Below are positions 28,451 to 37,595 of a DNA stretch of 64,000 bases, one piece after another. The notes beneath the pieces were generated by a model. The model was not told where the DNA came from and did not search any database. It saw nothing but the letters and a program-made list of their open reading frames with translations. The first letter of the stretch is position 1. Every line of letters begins with the position of its first letter. This stretch comes from Photobacterium damselae (GTDB lineage: Bacteria > Pseudomonadota > Gammaproteobacteria > Enterobacterales > Vibrionaceae). Position numbers and translations under genes: made by a program. Where the stretch lies: positions 62,001 through 126,000 of the forward strand of contig NZ_PYOG01000009.1 of assembly GCF_003026815.1 (NCBI RefSeq), written 5' to 3'.

Positions 28451-28933
28451 ACAGAGTCCTTGACGATTGAGCTTGTGATATCAGAAGAGGATTACTATAG
28501 CGATTTTATCATGAGAAATTAAGATATATATCCATTAATTTAGAAAACTATTCATTAAATGATTGTGATTTTGATATTTAATAAATCTAATTTTCTGGGT
28601 AATAAAATAATTTTAAATTGGTCTTATCTTAATTATTGAAATAATGTAATTGAATGTAATTAATTATATTACTTCAATATCAATATTGCCTTTAGTTTTC
28701 GACAATAAAATACATGTAGTTTAAATGCTATGTATTAGCTTGCAATTAAATGCATCCTTAGACAATAACGCTGGATTTTGGGTTTTTATTAGGTGTTATA
28801 TGCTAAGTTGATAATTTTTAATTGAATCAATAAGAATCCTTGTTTTTACAATTAAGGAGATAATGACATTTAATAATAGCGCAAAACAGAAGTTCCAAAT
28901 TTTAATAATCATATTAATGTTATGGAGTTTATT
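28451..28933 (+). other. AT-rich intergenic region between core and accessory block
   Basis: No gene is supported in these 483 bp, which are markedly AT-rich. The right end carries the promoter and GGAG ribosome-binding site for the next gene. The composition change marks the left edge of the accessory region. Confidence 0.5.
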
Positions 28934-29320
28934 ATGAATAAAGTAAATTCAGCCATTTGTTTATCTGTATTATTAATGTCATCAGCATCTATGGCTAATG
29001 TTGTTACAGGTAATAATTCAGAATCCAGTTTTGTCTGTGTAAATCTACCTTTTGGAGTTGGTTATGCAGCTAAAATTTATGCAACAGCACCTAATTTTCA
29101 GTCTCCAATGACAGAAAAGTTCAATTTAGGTGAGACTCGATGTATTAACGTTGATGATGTTGCAGATGGTGATCCTGTTACCGTTCATGTTGCTCCTATT
29201 TTGGCGAGTTCAGGGGCAGAAATAGTGTGTACGCCAAACTTTGTTAAACAATCTGGCACATCAAAAAACTATCAGTCCAGCGGTCCATTATGGGCCCCAT
29301 GGTGTGAAGAAGTGAAATAA
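28934..29320 (+). CDS. Small secreted protein of unknown function
   Basis: A 128-residue protein with a clear signal peptide (NKVNSAICLSVLLMSSASMA, cleavage probably before NVVTG). The mature part is about 105 residues, rich in Ser, Pro and Val, with four cysteines (FVC, TRC, IVC, PWC) that could form two disulfides. I do not recognise a family. I chose the ATG at 28934 because GGAG lies seven bases before it; a start four codons earlier lacks one. It is separated from the Cry-like gene by a hairpin but points the same way, so a shared role is possible. Confidence 0.7.
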   Translation: MNKVNSAICLSVLLMSSASMANVVTGNNSESSFVCVNLPFGVGYAAKIYATAPNFQSPMTEKFNLGETRCINVDDVADGDPVTVHVAPILASSGAEIVCTPNFVKQSGTSKNYQSSGPLWAPWCEEVK

Positions 29321-29328
29321 TAACCATA

Positions 29329-29359
29329 AGGGGTTTAGAACTTTAAGCCCCTATTTTGT
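29329..29359 (+). terminator. Hairpin with T-rich tail between the small secreted protein and the Cry-like gene
   Basis: AGGGGTTTA pairs with TAAGCCCCT (one G-U) around a 6-base loop, followed by ATTTTGTT. It may attenuate rather than block transcription into the next gene. Confidence 0.65.
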
Positions 29360-29392
29360 TGTACTTTGTAATGAGTCAATGAGGATAATCAA

Positions 29393-31054
29393 ATGGATAA
29401 CTTCACTAATGAACGGCGGTTAGCCTTAAAAAAATTGTCGGCGTTGATTGCATTAGCTTTATTTTCAAGTAACAGTAGAGCGAATGTTATATTACATGGC
29501 GATAATTTTGATTCAACAGGAGTGTCAGTAAAAGCTGCTTTTCCAGATTTTTCAACGGACGATATTATTGAGGACTTCAAGCTATCCCTAGCTTTTGCGC
29601 TGCATTATGTCCCCTATATTGGTGATATCTTATCATTTCTTGTTCATTTATTATGGCCGTCTTCTCAGAAAGATATTTGGGAGGAAATAAGAGAAAAAGT
29701 AGAGAAATTAATAGATCAAAAGCTGTCTGAAGATACTTATGAAAGATTAAAACAAGTATTAGAAGGTCTAGAAGGTGTTTTAAAGCAGTATCTTAAAACT
29801 ATTCAAGCTGGAGCTTCTGATGACGAAATTAAAATACACTTTTTAGCAGCTAATTTGTTCTTTATTAATCAAAGACCTTGGTTTCAACAAAAGAACCATG
29901 AATATGTGTTGTATCCTCTTTTTAGTATCTTTTCTAGTTTGCATTTAACACTATTACGAGATGGTTTGATTAATGGTAAACATCTATTTTCAAACAATGA
30001 ATATGAATTGCTCAAGAAAGATATGAAGGAGTATACGAAAAGTTATTCTGATTATTTATTGAAAACCGTTGATGCCGAGAGATATAAACTCAAAGAGCAT
30101 AGTCCACCAGTAGGCCAACATAAGACTGAGTACTATAACTACTTTGCAGATTTTAATGCTGTTACGATTAAATATTGTGACGATTATATTGAGATGTTTC
30201 GACAGATGGATGTCGATCTCAATCCTCAAGCTTTTGAGTTTGATCGAACACAATTTAAAGATATTTTTTCTAAAGCTTATGGAACTGCTGATGATTGGGA
30301 TGGCACATGCCGAGGTTTTGCTCGGGGTGGAATGGGAGTTCAGTCCATTTATACTCAACCAGCTGAGTCATTCAACTCGATCTTTCTTGATTTTTTCGAT
30401 GGTCGTCCTGTTAATTTAAATGTTGCGTATCCTGACGGTAAAGGTCCTTATAATCTTGATAAGCACCGAGTCAATTCAACTCAAGTGATTGCTGATTATC
30501 ATCGTGGCGTTGAAACACGAACGGTAGCCATTGAAGCTATTGATGGGGAAATCTTTCCTATATCTTCTGTTATTTTGAAAAGTGGCAGTATTCCATCTTA
30601 TCTGACATTACTTGATACCAATGGTAAATCTTATAACTTATGGAACAGTTATGAAGCTTTCCAACAAGAAGAAGTAAAGGTTAGTTTTGCTCCTCGTCGA
30701 CTTTCAACGATTACAGCTTGGAGTCACAGTCGTTATTATCATTATGCCTTAGGATGTATGATTTTAGGTTTTTCTTGGGTTCCACCAAAAAATAAGACCC
30801 CCGCTTTGTTACGACAACATTATAAATCAATGTTAACAGAGCCAGATTTAGATGAGCTAAGTCGTATTCATCACATCGATGCTCTTGATTACATAAAGCC
30901 TAAAGATGAAAGTCAACGAGATCAGTATTGGTCTGAATTAAATGATATTGCAGATAAAAATCAGGTCGAACAAGAACGAAATGGAGGGGCTATAGGCGGT
31001 GCTGCGCTAACTGGCTTAATCGGATCTGTGTTGTTGAAGCGGTTTATAAAGTAA
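29393..31054 (+). CDS. Secreted protein resembling Cry delta-endotoxin N-terminal domain
   Basis: A 553-residue protein. The N-terminus (ERRLALKKLSALIALALFSS, then SRA-N) is a signal peptide with a twin Arg, so Tat export is possible. Residues of about 70-200 resemble the pore-forming helical bundle of Cry toxins: a glycine-containing hydrophobic helix (VPYIGDILSFLVHLLWP), then WEEIREKVEKLIDQKLSED, then a regular helix with LEGLEGVLKQYL. About 300-460 is beta-rich, ending in YHYALGCMILGF. A glycine-rich hydrophobic helix (GGAIGGAALTGLIGSVLL) closes the protein. It is shorter than three-domain Cry toxins and seems to lack a third domain. Assignment is by pattern only. Confidence 0.6.
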   Translation: MDNFTNERRLALKKLSALIALALFSSNSRANVILHGDNFDSTGVSVKAAFPDFSTDDIIEDFKLSLAFALHYVPYIGDILSFLVHLLWPSSQKDIWEEIREKVEKLIDQKLSEDTYERLKQVLEGLEGVLKQYLKTIQAGASDDEIKIHFLAANLFFINQRPWFQQKNHEYVLYPLFSIFSSLHLTLLRDGLINGKHLFSNNEYELLKKDMKEYTKSYSDYLLKTVDAERYKLKEHSPPVGQHKTEYYNYFADFNAVTIKYCDDYIEMFRQMDVDLNPQAFEFDRTQFKDIFSKAYGTADDWDGTCRGFARGGMGVQSIYTQPAESFNSIFLDFFDGRPVNLNVAYPDGKGPYNLDKHRVNSTQVIADYHRGVETRTVAIEAIDGEIFPISSVILKSGSIPSYLTLLDTNGKSYNLWNSYEAFQQEEVKVSFAPRRLSTITAWSHSRYYHYALGCMILGFSWVPPKNKTPALLRQHYKSMLTEPDLDELSRIHHIDALDYIKPKDESQRDQYWSELNDIADKNQVEQERNGGAIGGAALTGLIGSVLLKRFIK

Positions 31055-31074
31055 CTCTACTCATAATACAAAAA

Positions 31075-31106
31075 CAGGCCATACATTGCTGCATGGCCTG
31101 CTTTCT
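31075..31106. terminator. Terminator between the Cry-like gene and the convergent regulator
   Basis: CAGGCCAT pairs with ATGGCCTG over a 10-base loop, with A-rich sequence before and CTTTCT after. Confidence 0.7.
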
Positions 31107-31143
31107 GAACTGTGAGCGAATCGTTAAAGAATCGATGCTACCA

Positions 31144-31782
31144 TTAACGGTCGTAAGCCCAGTCAGATTGAATGATGTAGCCGTGAACTTCGAATTCACC
31201 ATTATTCACAAACAGGTTAGGGAAGTCTGGTTGTGATGTTGAGAATACCACGCCATCAGCTAGCTGAGTCATATGGTAGAAATCTGGCTCACTACCACGA
31301 ACTGATGCAAATACTGGCTGCTTTGGACGGTATTGTGCTGTTTTAGTTGCCAGAGCATAGCTACCAACAGGTGCGCACTGAGCAATGTTTTCGTTATCAA
31401 CAAGAAGGCCTAGGCACTCTTCACGGTCAAGATGTTGAGGAATTGCACGTTTGCTAACTACATCAACTGTGTCACCGCTTGCGTAAGATGTAAAATCTTT
31501 ACGGTGAATAACAGGAATATAAGTACAAGTAGAACCTGTTGCTGATTCGTTAGTAATGGTTGTTGTTGCCTGAGTACCCGTATCTACTTGGCCTGTTAGG
31601 ATATAGCCGATAGAGGTGTTTAGAGTCGTTGCAATAGTCTCTAATTCACGAACTTCAATACCATACTTACCTGATAGTTTACGGCTCATTGTACCTTGCT
31701 GTAGACCCAACGCTTCGCCTAGTTGCTTCTGGCTGATACCTTGGATTTTTGCTAGACGTTTAATTCGCTCTAAATATTCCAT
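31144..31782 (-). CDS. HTH transcriptional regulator with S24/LexA-like C-terminus
   Basis: A 212-residue CI-like regulator: XRE helix-turn-helix at about 14-36 (GISQKQLGEALGLQQGTMSR), a Thr-rich linker, and a C-terminal half (about 85-205) resembling the S24/peptidase fold of phage repressors (VGSYALATKTAQYRPKQPVFASVRG and a final strand GYIIQSDW). I cannot identify a clear Ser-Lys catalytic dyad, so self-cleavage is uncertain. It is alone and convergent with the Cry-like gene. Codon use resembles highly expressed core genes, so it may be resident rather than phage-borne. Confidence 0.7.
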   Translation of the reverse strand: MEYLERIKRLAKIQGISQKQLGEALGLQQGTMSRKLSGKYGIEVRELETIATTLNTSIGYILTGQVDTGTQATTTITNESATGSTCTYIPVIHRKDFTSYASGDTVDVVSKRAIPQHLDREECLGLLVDNENIAQCAPVGSYALATKTAQYRPKQPVFASVRGSEPDFYHMTQLADGVVFSTSQPDFPNLFVNNGEFEVHGYIIQSDWAYDR

Positions 31783-32407
31783 AAAAATGCTTCTCGCTCA
31801 CAATTTAAATTCTAATAATGGTGCATTCGCACAAGTCATAATTCATTGTAGCTATTTCCAAACCAAAGCCATTAACTAGGTATAAAAAGTGCGATTGATT
31901 TCGTTAAAGGAATATACCTAAAAAGCAATATGGGTAAAAAAAGGAACAAAATTTAAGAATCGAAATAAGCTATAGCAATTTTTCAGCGTACACGTGTTCT
32001 CTAAACATAAATGGTAAACATATTAGAATGTGCCACATCAAGCGTCAAACAAATGACATTTTTGGTGTTTTATGCTGATTATCTAATTATCCTAGAGCTA
32101 TCTGTTGGTTAAATTGATGTTGCATATTGGTTGTAATGTTTGTTTTTGATTTATCTAATAGAATTATAATTAGTTCAATATTTAAGCGGAAATGGTTGTA
32201 TTTGTATTATTTGCGTGGTGAATGTAGTTTATAGGCTTGATTGGGATATTCATATTAGAAGTAAAAAGTGCTAATAAAGGGCAAAAATATGCGTATTGAG
32301 CATTCCTGTTAAAGTTAGAGTTTTATTTGGTTTTTTATGCTGTATATCTGCTATTTTACTAGTTCAAATAATAAGAATTAGCGATAAAAGAAGGACAAAG
32401 GAAAGTT
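31783..32407. other. AT-rich divergent intergenic region
   Basis: 625 bp without a supported gene, between the divergent regulator and Spo0M-like genes. It contains their promoters and a good AAGGAAAG ribosome-binding site for the latter. I see no repeat or RNA gene. Confidence 0.5.
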
Positions 32408-33136
32408 ATGTTTACCAAACTCAAAGCATCATTAGGTATTGGTGGCGCTAAAGTCGATACCATTGTTGATAATTCGGTCCTCTATCAAGGAGAAACATTG
32501 CGTGGCACCATTCATATTCACGGTGGTGAGGTAACTCAGCAAGTGGATGCCATTCATTTGAAGTTAAATACCGAAGTTCAAGTTGAAACAGAACAAAATT
32601 CGCACTACGAAGTATTAACTTTAGGCTCACTACAACTGACTGATAGTTTTGAAATTGAAGCTCATCAGCAGTTAGAAATTCCTTTTACCTTAGCCCTTCA
32701 TGATGAAACGCCAATAACGGTACTGAATGCTAGTCATAATCAGAGTCATGTTTGGATTGAAACAACTCTTGATTTGAACTTTGCTATTGACCCTCAAGAT
32801 CGCGACTATCTGGAAATTAAACCTCTACCTGTGGTTGAGAAGATTCTTCAAACTATCGAAAATCGCGGTTATACCTTAGCAAAAGCAGATGTAGAAAAAG
32901 GCCAACTGCGTGGTAATGGCTTTTTATCTCAATCGGGTTGTTACCAAGAAATTGAGTTTCGCAATGACAGCATGTTTTCAGATAAAGAACTGGAATTATC
33001 GTTTGTATTAGAGGGCAGTTTAGTGCATTGCTTGGTTGAAGTTGACGCAGGCCGTGGCGATCACTATTTCTCATTTTCACTGCCACTTATGGCGACCGAT
33101 AATGAAATTGAAGGTGTGCTAGCTGGCGTGGTTTAG
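32408..33136 (+). CDS. Spo0M/arrestin-like family protein
   Basis: A 242-residue cytoplasmic protein with the Spo0M start MFTKLKASLGIGGAKVDTIVDNSVLYQGETLRG and an all-beta, arrestin-like pattern, including the strand pair GTIHIHGGEVTQQVDAIHLKL and the motif FEIEAHQQLEIPFTL. In Bacillus Spo0M influences sporulation and cytoskeleton contacts; in Gram-negative bacteria the role is unknown. Single gene with its own promoter region upstream. Confidence 0.8.
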   Translation: MFTKLKASLGIGGAKVDTIVDNSVLYQGETLRGTIHIHGGEVTQQVDAIHLKLNTEVQVETEQNSHYEVLTLGSLQLTDSFEIEAHQQLEIPFTLALHDETPITVLNASHNQSHVWIETTLDLNFAIDPQDRDYLEIKPLPVVEKILQTIENRGYTLAKADVEKGQLRGNGFLSQSGCYQEIEFRNDSMFSDKELELSFVLEGSLVHCLVEVDAGRGDHYFSFSLPLMATDNEIEGVLAGVV

Positions 33137-33190
33137 GGCTAGTAACATTTATTGAAGTTGAGCCCAGTGTTTGATTCACTGGACTCAAGT

Positions 33191-33231
33191 AAAATAAGTT
33201 CTATATATATGATATATAAAGAACTTATTTT
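33191..33231. terminator. Bidirectional terminator between Spo0M-like gene and histamine cluster
   Basis: AAAATAAGTTC (33191-33201) and GAACTTATTTT (33221-33231) are perfect complements; the loop itself is AT palindromic (TATATATATGATATATA). A and T runs on both sides let it work for both converging transcripts. Confidence 0.75.
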
Positions 33232-33244
33232 ACCTCTATTAGAT

Positions 33245-34504
33245 CTATTCCTTGATAAATATTTGTATATGATCAAGAAATTCTTCTTTATTTATAACTA
33301 GCTTATCATTATCAGAAATAGACCATATGCCCAATGTATGATCTACATTTAGTGTTACTACAATATCTGCTGATTCTTTTAATGCTCGCTGGTGCTGTTT
33401 TTTGAGTTTACTACCAGAAAAATCACTATAAACCTCGAGTTGAGGGAATGTATCGCGTAAATTTTTTGCTAGGATTAACGCTTTATTGGTATCTAATTTA
33501 TCTTCACAGGTGAAAATGATTTTTTTTGAGCTGTCGTGAGGTGGGGTAATATTAACTGCCTCAAGTAATAAGATGAGACGCTCTATACCGATAGCAAAGC
33601 CAGACGCTGGTAATGACTGACCACTAAATAAAGCAACAAGACCATCATAACGACCTCCACCACACACCGTACTTTGGGATCCTAATTGATCTGTTGTCCA
33701 TTCAAAGACAGTTCTAGTGTAATAGTCTAAGCCTCTTACCAATCGAGGATTGATCGTGTACTTTATGTCGACCTGATCAAGATTACTACAAACAGTTTTA
33801 AAGTGATCTAAAGATTCTTCTGTTAAATAATCTAAGAGTTTAGGTGCATTTTCTAGCATAGTTTGCATCTGTGGGTTTTTACTATCAAGAATGCGAAGAG
33901 GATTCTTTTCTAGCCTAATAAGGCTATCTTCATCTAATAAATCTTGATGTTTCTTAAAGTAATTAATAAGTGCTTTTCTATGCTCTAAACGTTCTTCTAT
34001 AGTACCTAAGGAATTGATTTCTAAGTTAATATGCTTGGTTAATCCTAATGCTGAAAATATCTCATTAGATAAATAAATTAACTCGCTATCAATATCTGCA
34101 TTCGACATACCAAATGTCTCTACACCGAATTGATTAAATTGTCTTAAGCGACCTTTTTGTGGACGCTCATAACGAAACATAGGACCTTGATACCACAGAC
34201 GTTGGGTATTGTTATAACAAAGGTTATTTTCTATAACAGAACGGACACAACCACTGGTACCTTCTGGTCTTAATGTTATATGCTCGTTAGACTTATCAAT
34301 AAAATCATACATTTCTTTAGAAACGATATCAGTCGCTTCACCAACAGCTCGTTGAAATAATTCGATAGGTTCTAAGATAGGTAGACGAATTTCCTTATAT
34401 CCATAATTTTTAGTTGCTTTACGAAGAACCTTTTCTACCCATTGCCAAATAGGTGTTTCTGTTGGAAGGATATCTTTCATTCCTCGAATCGATTTTATGT
34501 CCAT
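33245..34504 (-). CDS. hisS2: Histidyl-tRNA synthetase paralogue of the histamine cluster
   Basis: A 419-residue class II synthetase. All family signatures look intact: motif 2 with LRPEGTSGCVRSVIENN and FRYERPQKGRLRQF, the histidine-A loop GLDYYTRTVFEW, GGGRYDGL, and motif 3 GFAIGIERL. It therefore should charge tRNA-His, and is not a pseudo-synthetase by inspection. A second HisRS accompanies histidine decarboxylase in Gram-negative histamine producers and lactobacilli, and is thought to keep protein synthesis supplied or to sense histidine when the decarboxylase drains the pool. AT-rich codon use unlike the core genes supports acquisition. Third gene of the minus-strand operon. Confidence 0.9.
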   Translation of the reverse strand: MDIKSIRGMKDILPTETPIWQWVEKVLRKATKNYGYKEIRLPILEPIELFQRAVGEATDIVSKEMYDFIDKSNEHITLRPEGTSGCVRSVIENNLCYNNTQRLWYQGPMFRYERPQKGRLRQFNQFGVETFGMSNADIDSELIYLSNEIFSALGLTKHINLEINSLGTIEERLEHRKALINYFKKHQDLLDEDSLIRLEKNPLRILDSKNPQMQTMLENAPKLLDYLTEESLDHFKTVCSNLDQVDIKYTINPRLVRGLDYYTRTVFEWTTDQLGSQSTVCGGGRYDGLVALFSGQSLPASGFAIGIERLILLLEAVNITPPHDSSKKIIFTCEDKLDTNKALILAKNLRDTFPQLEVYSDFSGSKLKKQHQRALKESADIVVTLNVDHTLGIWSISDNDKLVINKEEFLDHIQIFIKE

Positions 34505-34574
34505 TTATATGTTCCTTATAGTGAAAAAGGCCATACCTCATAGATAGGTATAGCCTTGTTATTATTAGAAGTGA

Positions 34575-35711
34575 TTAAGCAATTTTTCTGGTCTCATCAG
34601 CAATAACATCATTAATTAAATCATCGATGCTTTCATGTGTAAGATGGTGAGCAGATACCACCATATGAGCAAGACCATTTGATGTCGCGAGGCAATGTTT
34701 TTTCCAAACATCTTCTGATGGGCAAGGAAATACTACAGTGATTGAATTTTTATTACGCCATGCGTCAATACCTGCTTTTTGGAACTGTTGAACAGCATAT
34801 TCAGCGAGTTCTAAACAACGGTTAATACGTTGTTGCCACTCATCAAAACTGTGACTCTTCACTGCTTCCCACATCATTAATGGAGTATGGCCATTACGAG
34901 AGCCTGTAATGGTTTTATCGTGAGCTGCAATGTAGTCAATTTCTACTGTGATCTGGTCAACATTTTCTTTCTTAGCAATAACAATACCGCATGGGATTGG
35001 AGAGCCAATCATTTTATGACCTGATACGCCAATAGAGTCGATACCATCAGCAAAGTTAAAGCCTTGTGGTTCATCGACAAATGGCAGAATCATACCACTT
35101 AGAGCGGCATCGGCATGGATATAATAATCTTCACGTGCAATGCCTAGTTTTGCAATGCGATCTTGAATTTCGAAAATATTATCGATAGCTCCCTTAACTG
35201 TTGTACCAATATTTGCAAATATAATTGGATGTTTTTCTCCATCCTGTTCGATCTTTTTAATTAGATCATCATAATTTACTTCACCATTAGGAAGCGACTC
35301 GACAACCTGGCTCTTGATACGAAGAAGCTTAACAATTTTAGCAACAGAGTAATGCGTATCTTTTGAATAATATAAGGTACTATCTGGGAAAAGCTCACGA
35401 GCTAAATAACAACCAAACATATTACCTTCTGTGCCACCATTAGTTACATAACCCCAGCACTTATCAAATGGAATTTTGAAAGTATGTGCAAAATACTCAA
35501 TAACTTCTTTTTCAAAATCAAAAGAGTTTAGTAAGTAGTTACAGTACTCGCTCCAGTCACCACAGTTATTAATAGAAAAACGAAGAAAACGTTCTAGATT
35601 TGTATAATTAAAATCAGCCGATTCAGGATAACCTATATTAAAGTATTGGTTTTTAACACAGTGCGCCCAAAATACATCTAGTTTATTTTGATTTTCGATA
35701 GATAGAGTCAT
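34575..35711 (-). CDS. hdc: Pyridoxal-phosphate histidine decarboxylase
   Basis: A 378-residue group II decarboxylase converting histidine to histamine plus CO2, consuming a proton. Signatures: [17 protein letters not shown] (about 27-43), [11 protein letters not shown], the cofactor-stacking His in DTHYSVAK (about 119-120), [13 protein letters not shown], and the PLP lysine in [11 protein letters not shown] (Lys233). Length and motifs are those of Morganella/Photobacterium Hdc, not the pyruvoyl enzyme of Gram-positives. The antiporter gene lies 54 bp upstream and the HisRS gene 70 bp downstream. Confidence 0.94.
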   Translation of the reverse strand: MTLSIENQNKLDVFWAHCVKNQYFNIGYPESADFNYTNLERFLRFSINNCGDWSEYCNYLLNSFDFEKEVIEYFAHTFKIPFDKCWGYVTNGGTEGNMFGCYLARELFPDSTLYYSKDTHYSVAKIVKLLRIKSQVVESLPNGEVNYDDLIKKIEQDGEKHPIIFANIGTTVKGAIDNIFEIQDRIAKLGIAREDYYIHADAALSGMILPFVDEPQGFNFADGIDSIGVSGHKMIGSPIPCGIVIAKKENVDQITVEIDYIAAHDKTITGSRNGHTPLMMWEAVKSHSFDEWQQRINRCLELAEYAVQQFQKAGIDAWRNKNSITVVFPCPSEDVWKKHCLATSNGLAHMVVSAHHLTHESIDDLINDVIADETRKIA

Positions 35712-35765
35712 TTTAATATAGTCTCATGTTGATAATTTAAATTTAATTGTTTGTGGTATGATTAA

Positions 35766-37112
35766 TTATGCTTTTGCATCAATTACAGATTTACCACTGT
35801 GTGCTTTTTTTGCAGCTACAAAAGAATATAAAGGTATTGTACATATAAGCATTACAACCCCCCAGAATATAGAATCACTACCAGAACCAAGAAGTGCAAA
35901 GATTGAATAAATCATACCAATGGCAGTTAAAATAGCATAGGTATAGAACTTACGACCTTTATCCATTTTTTTTGCAGCCATAATTATTGGTAAAGCAATA
36001 ATTGCATACATATAAGGAAGTAATGATGCAAATACCGACATTAGAATAATAATTTGGAATTGGTCTGCTAAATTAGGTGATGCGGTCATTAATAATACGA
36101 TGCTCATTAATACTCCTGTGAATATTAAACTTTTCATCGGAACATTATTTTTATTTACTTCTCCAAAGAATTTAGGGAATAAACCTGACTTAGCACCTGC
36201 TTTAGGGGCTTCTGATTGAAGGATTAACCAACCAGATATTGAGCCAAAGCAAGCAATAATACTAAGAGCCGAGGCAATGTTACCTGCTGTTGGGCCAAAC
36301 ATATATTTTGCAGCATCAGCAAATGGTGCTGGTGAATGGATTAGAACATCGTGAGGTACAATTCCCATAATTACAGCACAACTACCTACATAGCAAACCG
36401 ATGTGATCAATAAGCCATAAACTGTTGCTTTAGGTACTGTTTTCTCTGGATCTTTTACTTGACCTGATGCAACTACCGCTGATTCAACGCCTAAGAAACC
36501 CCACAATGCAATTGACGCAGCAGAAATAATAGCATGCATATTACTTTGCCCTGTTCCGTTATAAACGGCATTATAAGTTTGTGGGTTAAACCAACCCCAA
36601 CCAATTAAACCAACACCTAAAATAACGATAAGTCCACAAATTGCTGTAAATGATTGAGCTTTAGTTGCTACGTTCGCACCAAAACTTGCGAGAATAACGA
36701 ATGCCCATAAAATACAAATTGCGGTAATACTGCCATATGTAGGATCTTTTAATATTGGGAAGAAGAAACTTAAGTAACCGACACCTGCAACTAATAAAGC
36801 AACATTACCAATCCATGCGCTAATCCAATAACATATAGTACTTTGAAAACCAATAAATGGACCAAAAGCATCATTGGCATAAGCGACAATTCCGCCATCC
36901 TTAGGGTTAATTAAACTCGTTTTTGCAAATACTAAAGCTAATGCTAATACACCAACAATAGTAAAAATCCATCCATAAATAGATATTGTACCAATACCAG
37001 CTAAATTAGTTGGTAACATAAAAACACCAGAACCCATCATATTTGATGCAGTAACTAATGTTAAAGCAAGTACTCCTATCTTATGAGCTTGCGATATACT
37101 CATATCAGACAT
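35766..37112 (-). CDS. hdcT: Histidine/histamine antiporter (APC family)
   Basis: About 448 residues with some twelve membrane helices. The start (SNMMGSGVFMLPTNLAGIG in the first helix) is the APC-superfamily substrate motif, as in CadB, PotE and AdiC. Next to a decarboxylase it should exchange external histidine for histamine, giving acid resistance and proton-motive force. I chose the ATG at 37112 with AGGTG six bases upstream; an in-frame GTG lies three codons earlier. First gene of the operon antiporter-hdc-hisS2. Confidence 0.87.
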   Translation of the reverse strand: MSDMSISQAHKIGVLALTLVTASNMMGSGVFMLPTNLAGIGTISIYGWIFTIVGVLALALVFAKTSLINPKDGGIVAYANDAFGPFIGFQSTICYWISAWIGNVALLVAGVGYLSFFFPILKDPTYGSITAICILWAFVILASFGANVATKAQSFTAICGLIVILGVGLIGWGWFNPQTYNAVYNGTGQSNMHAIISAASIALWGFLGVESAVVASGQVKDPEKTVPKATVYGLLITSVCYVGSCAVIMGIVPHDVLIHSPAPFADAAKYMFGPTAGNIASALSIIACFGSISGWLILQSEAPKAGAKSGLFPKFFGEVNKNNVPMKSLIFTGVLMSIVLLMTASPNLADQFQIIILMSVFASLLPYMYAIIALPIIMAAKKMDKGRKFYTYAILTAIGMIYSIFALLGSGSDSIFWGVVMLICTIPLYSFVAAKKAHSGKSVIDAKA

Positions 37113-37595
37113 AGTGATCACCTAAGTTAATTAAAATTAAGTAAAATAAAATTGAAGATACAACTATCCAATCATAAATATGAAATTTATGGTCTAATTG
37201 TATTAGATTTTAGATAAGCGCAAATAGACTTAGAGTAAGCCACGCTTAAGTAGGTTAGAATAATAGATTTGAGATGCAGTAAGAGTAATCACTATCATCC
37301 CCGAAGGATATAATGATTATATTTAATCGATATTTAAACAAACTGTTTAAACCTGAAGTAGAACACATTTAAACTAACTCCGATAATAAGAATGTGTTGT
37401 TTCTTTTGATATATATTAATTGTCATACAAATGATAAAGATTGATCTCGATCACGATTTTGGTTAAAGCATATATTTATCCTTATATATGCTTTAATTAT
37501 TCACTTTTTTTAAAAAATCAACTTAGATATGCAGTTTAAATGATGGGGAAATAGACTATTTATAAAAATAACATTAACTGTGAATATTATTTTTA
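37113..37595 (-). promoter_or_regulatory. Upstream region of the histamine operon: FNR-like box and long hairpin
   Basis: This 483-bp gap has no gene. TTGATCTCGATCAC (37441-37454) matches the FNR consensus TTGAT-N4-ATCAA at nine of ten positions and partly fits CRP. Next to it lies a 13-bp perfect stem (TTAAAGCATATAT, 37463-37475, with its complement at 37484-37496). A further repeat AACACATT...AATGTGTT occurs at about 37363-37399. The FNR-like box is over 300 bp from the antiporter start, so the promoter may be distant or the box may be fortuitous. Confidence 0.4.
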
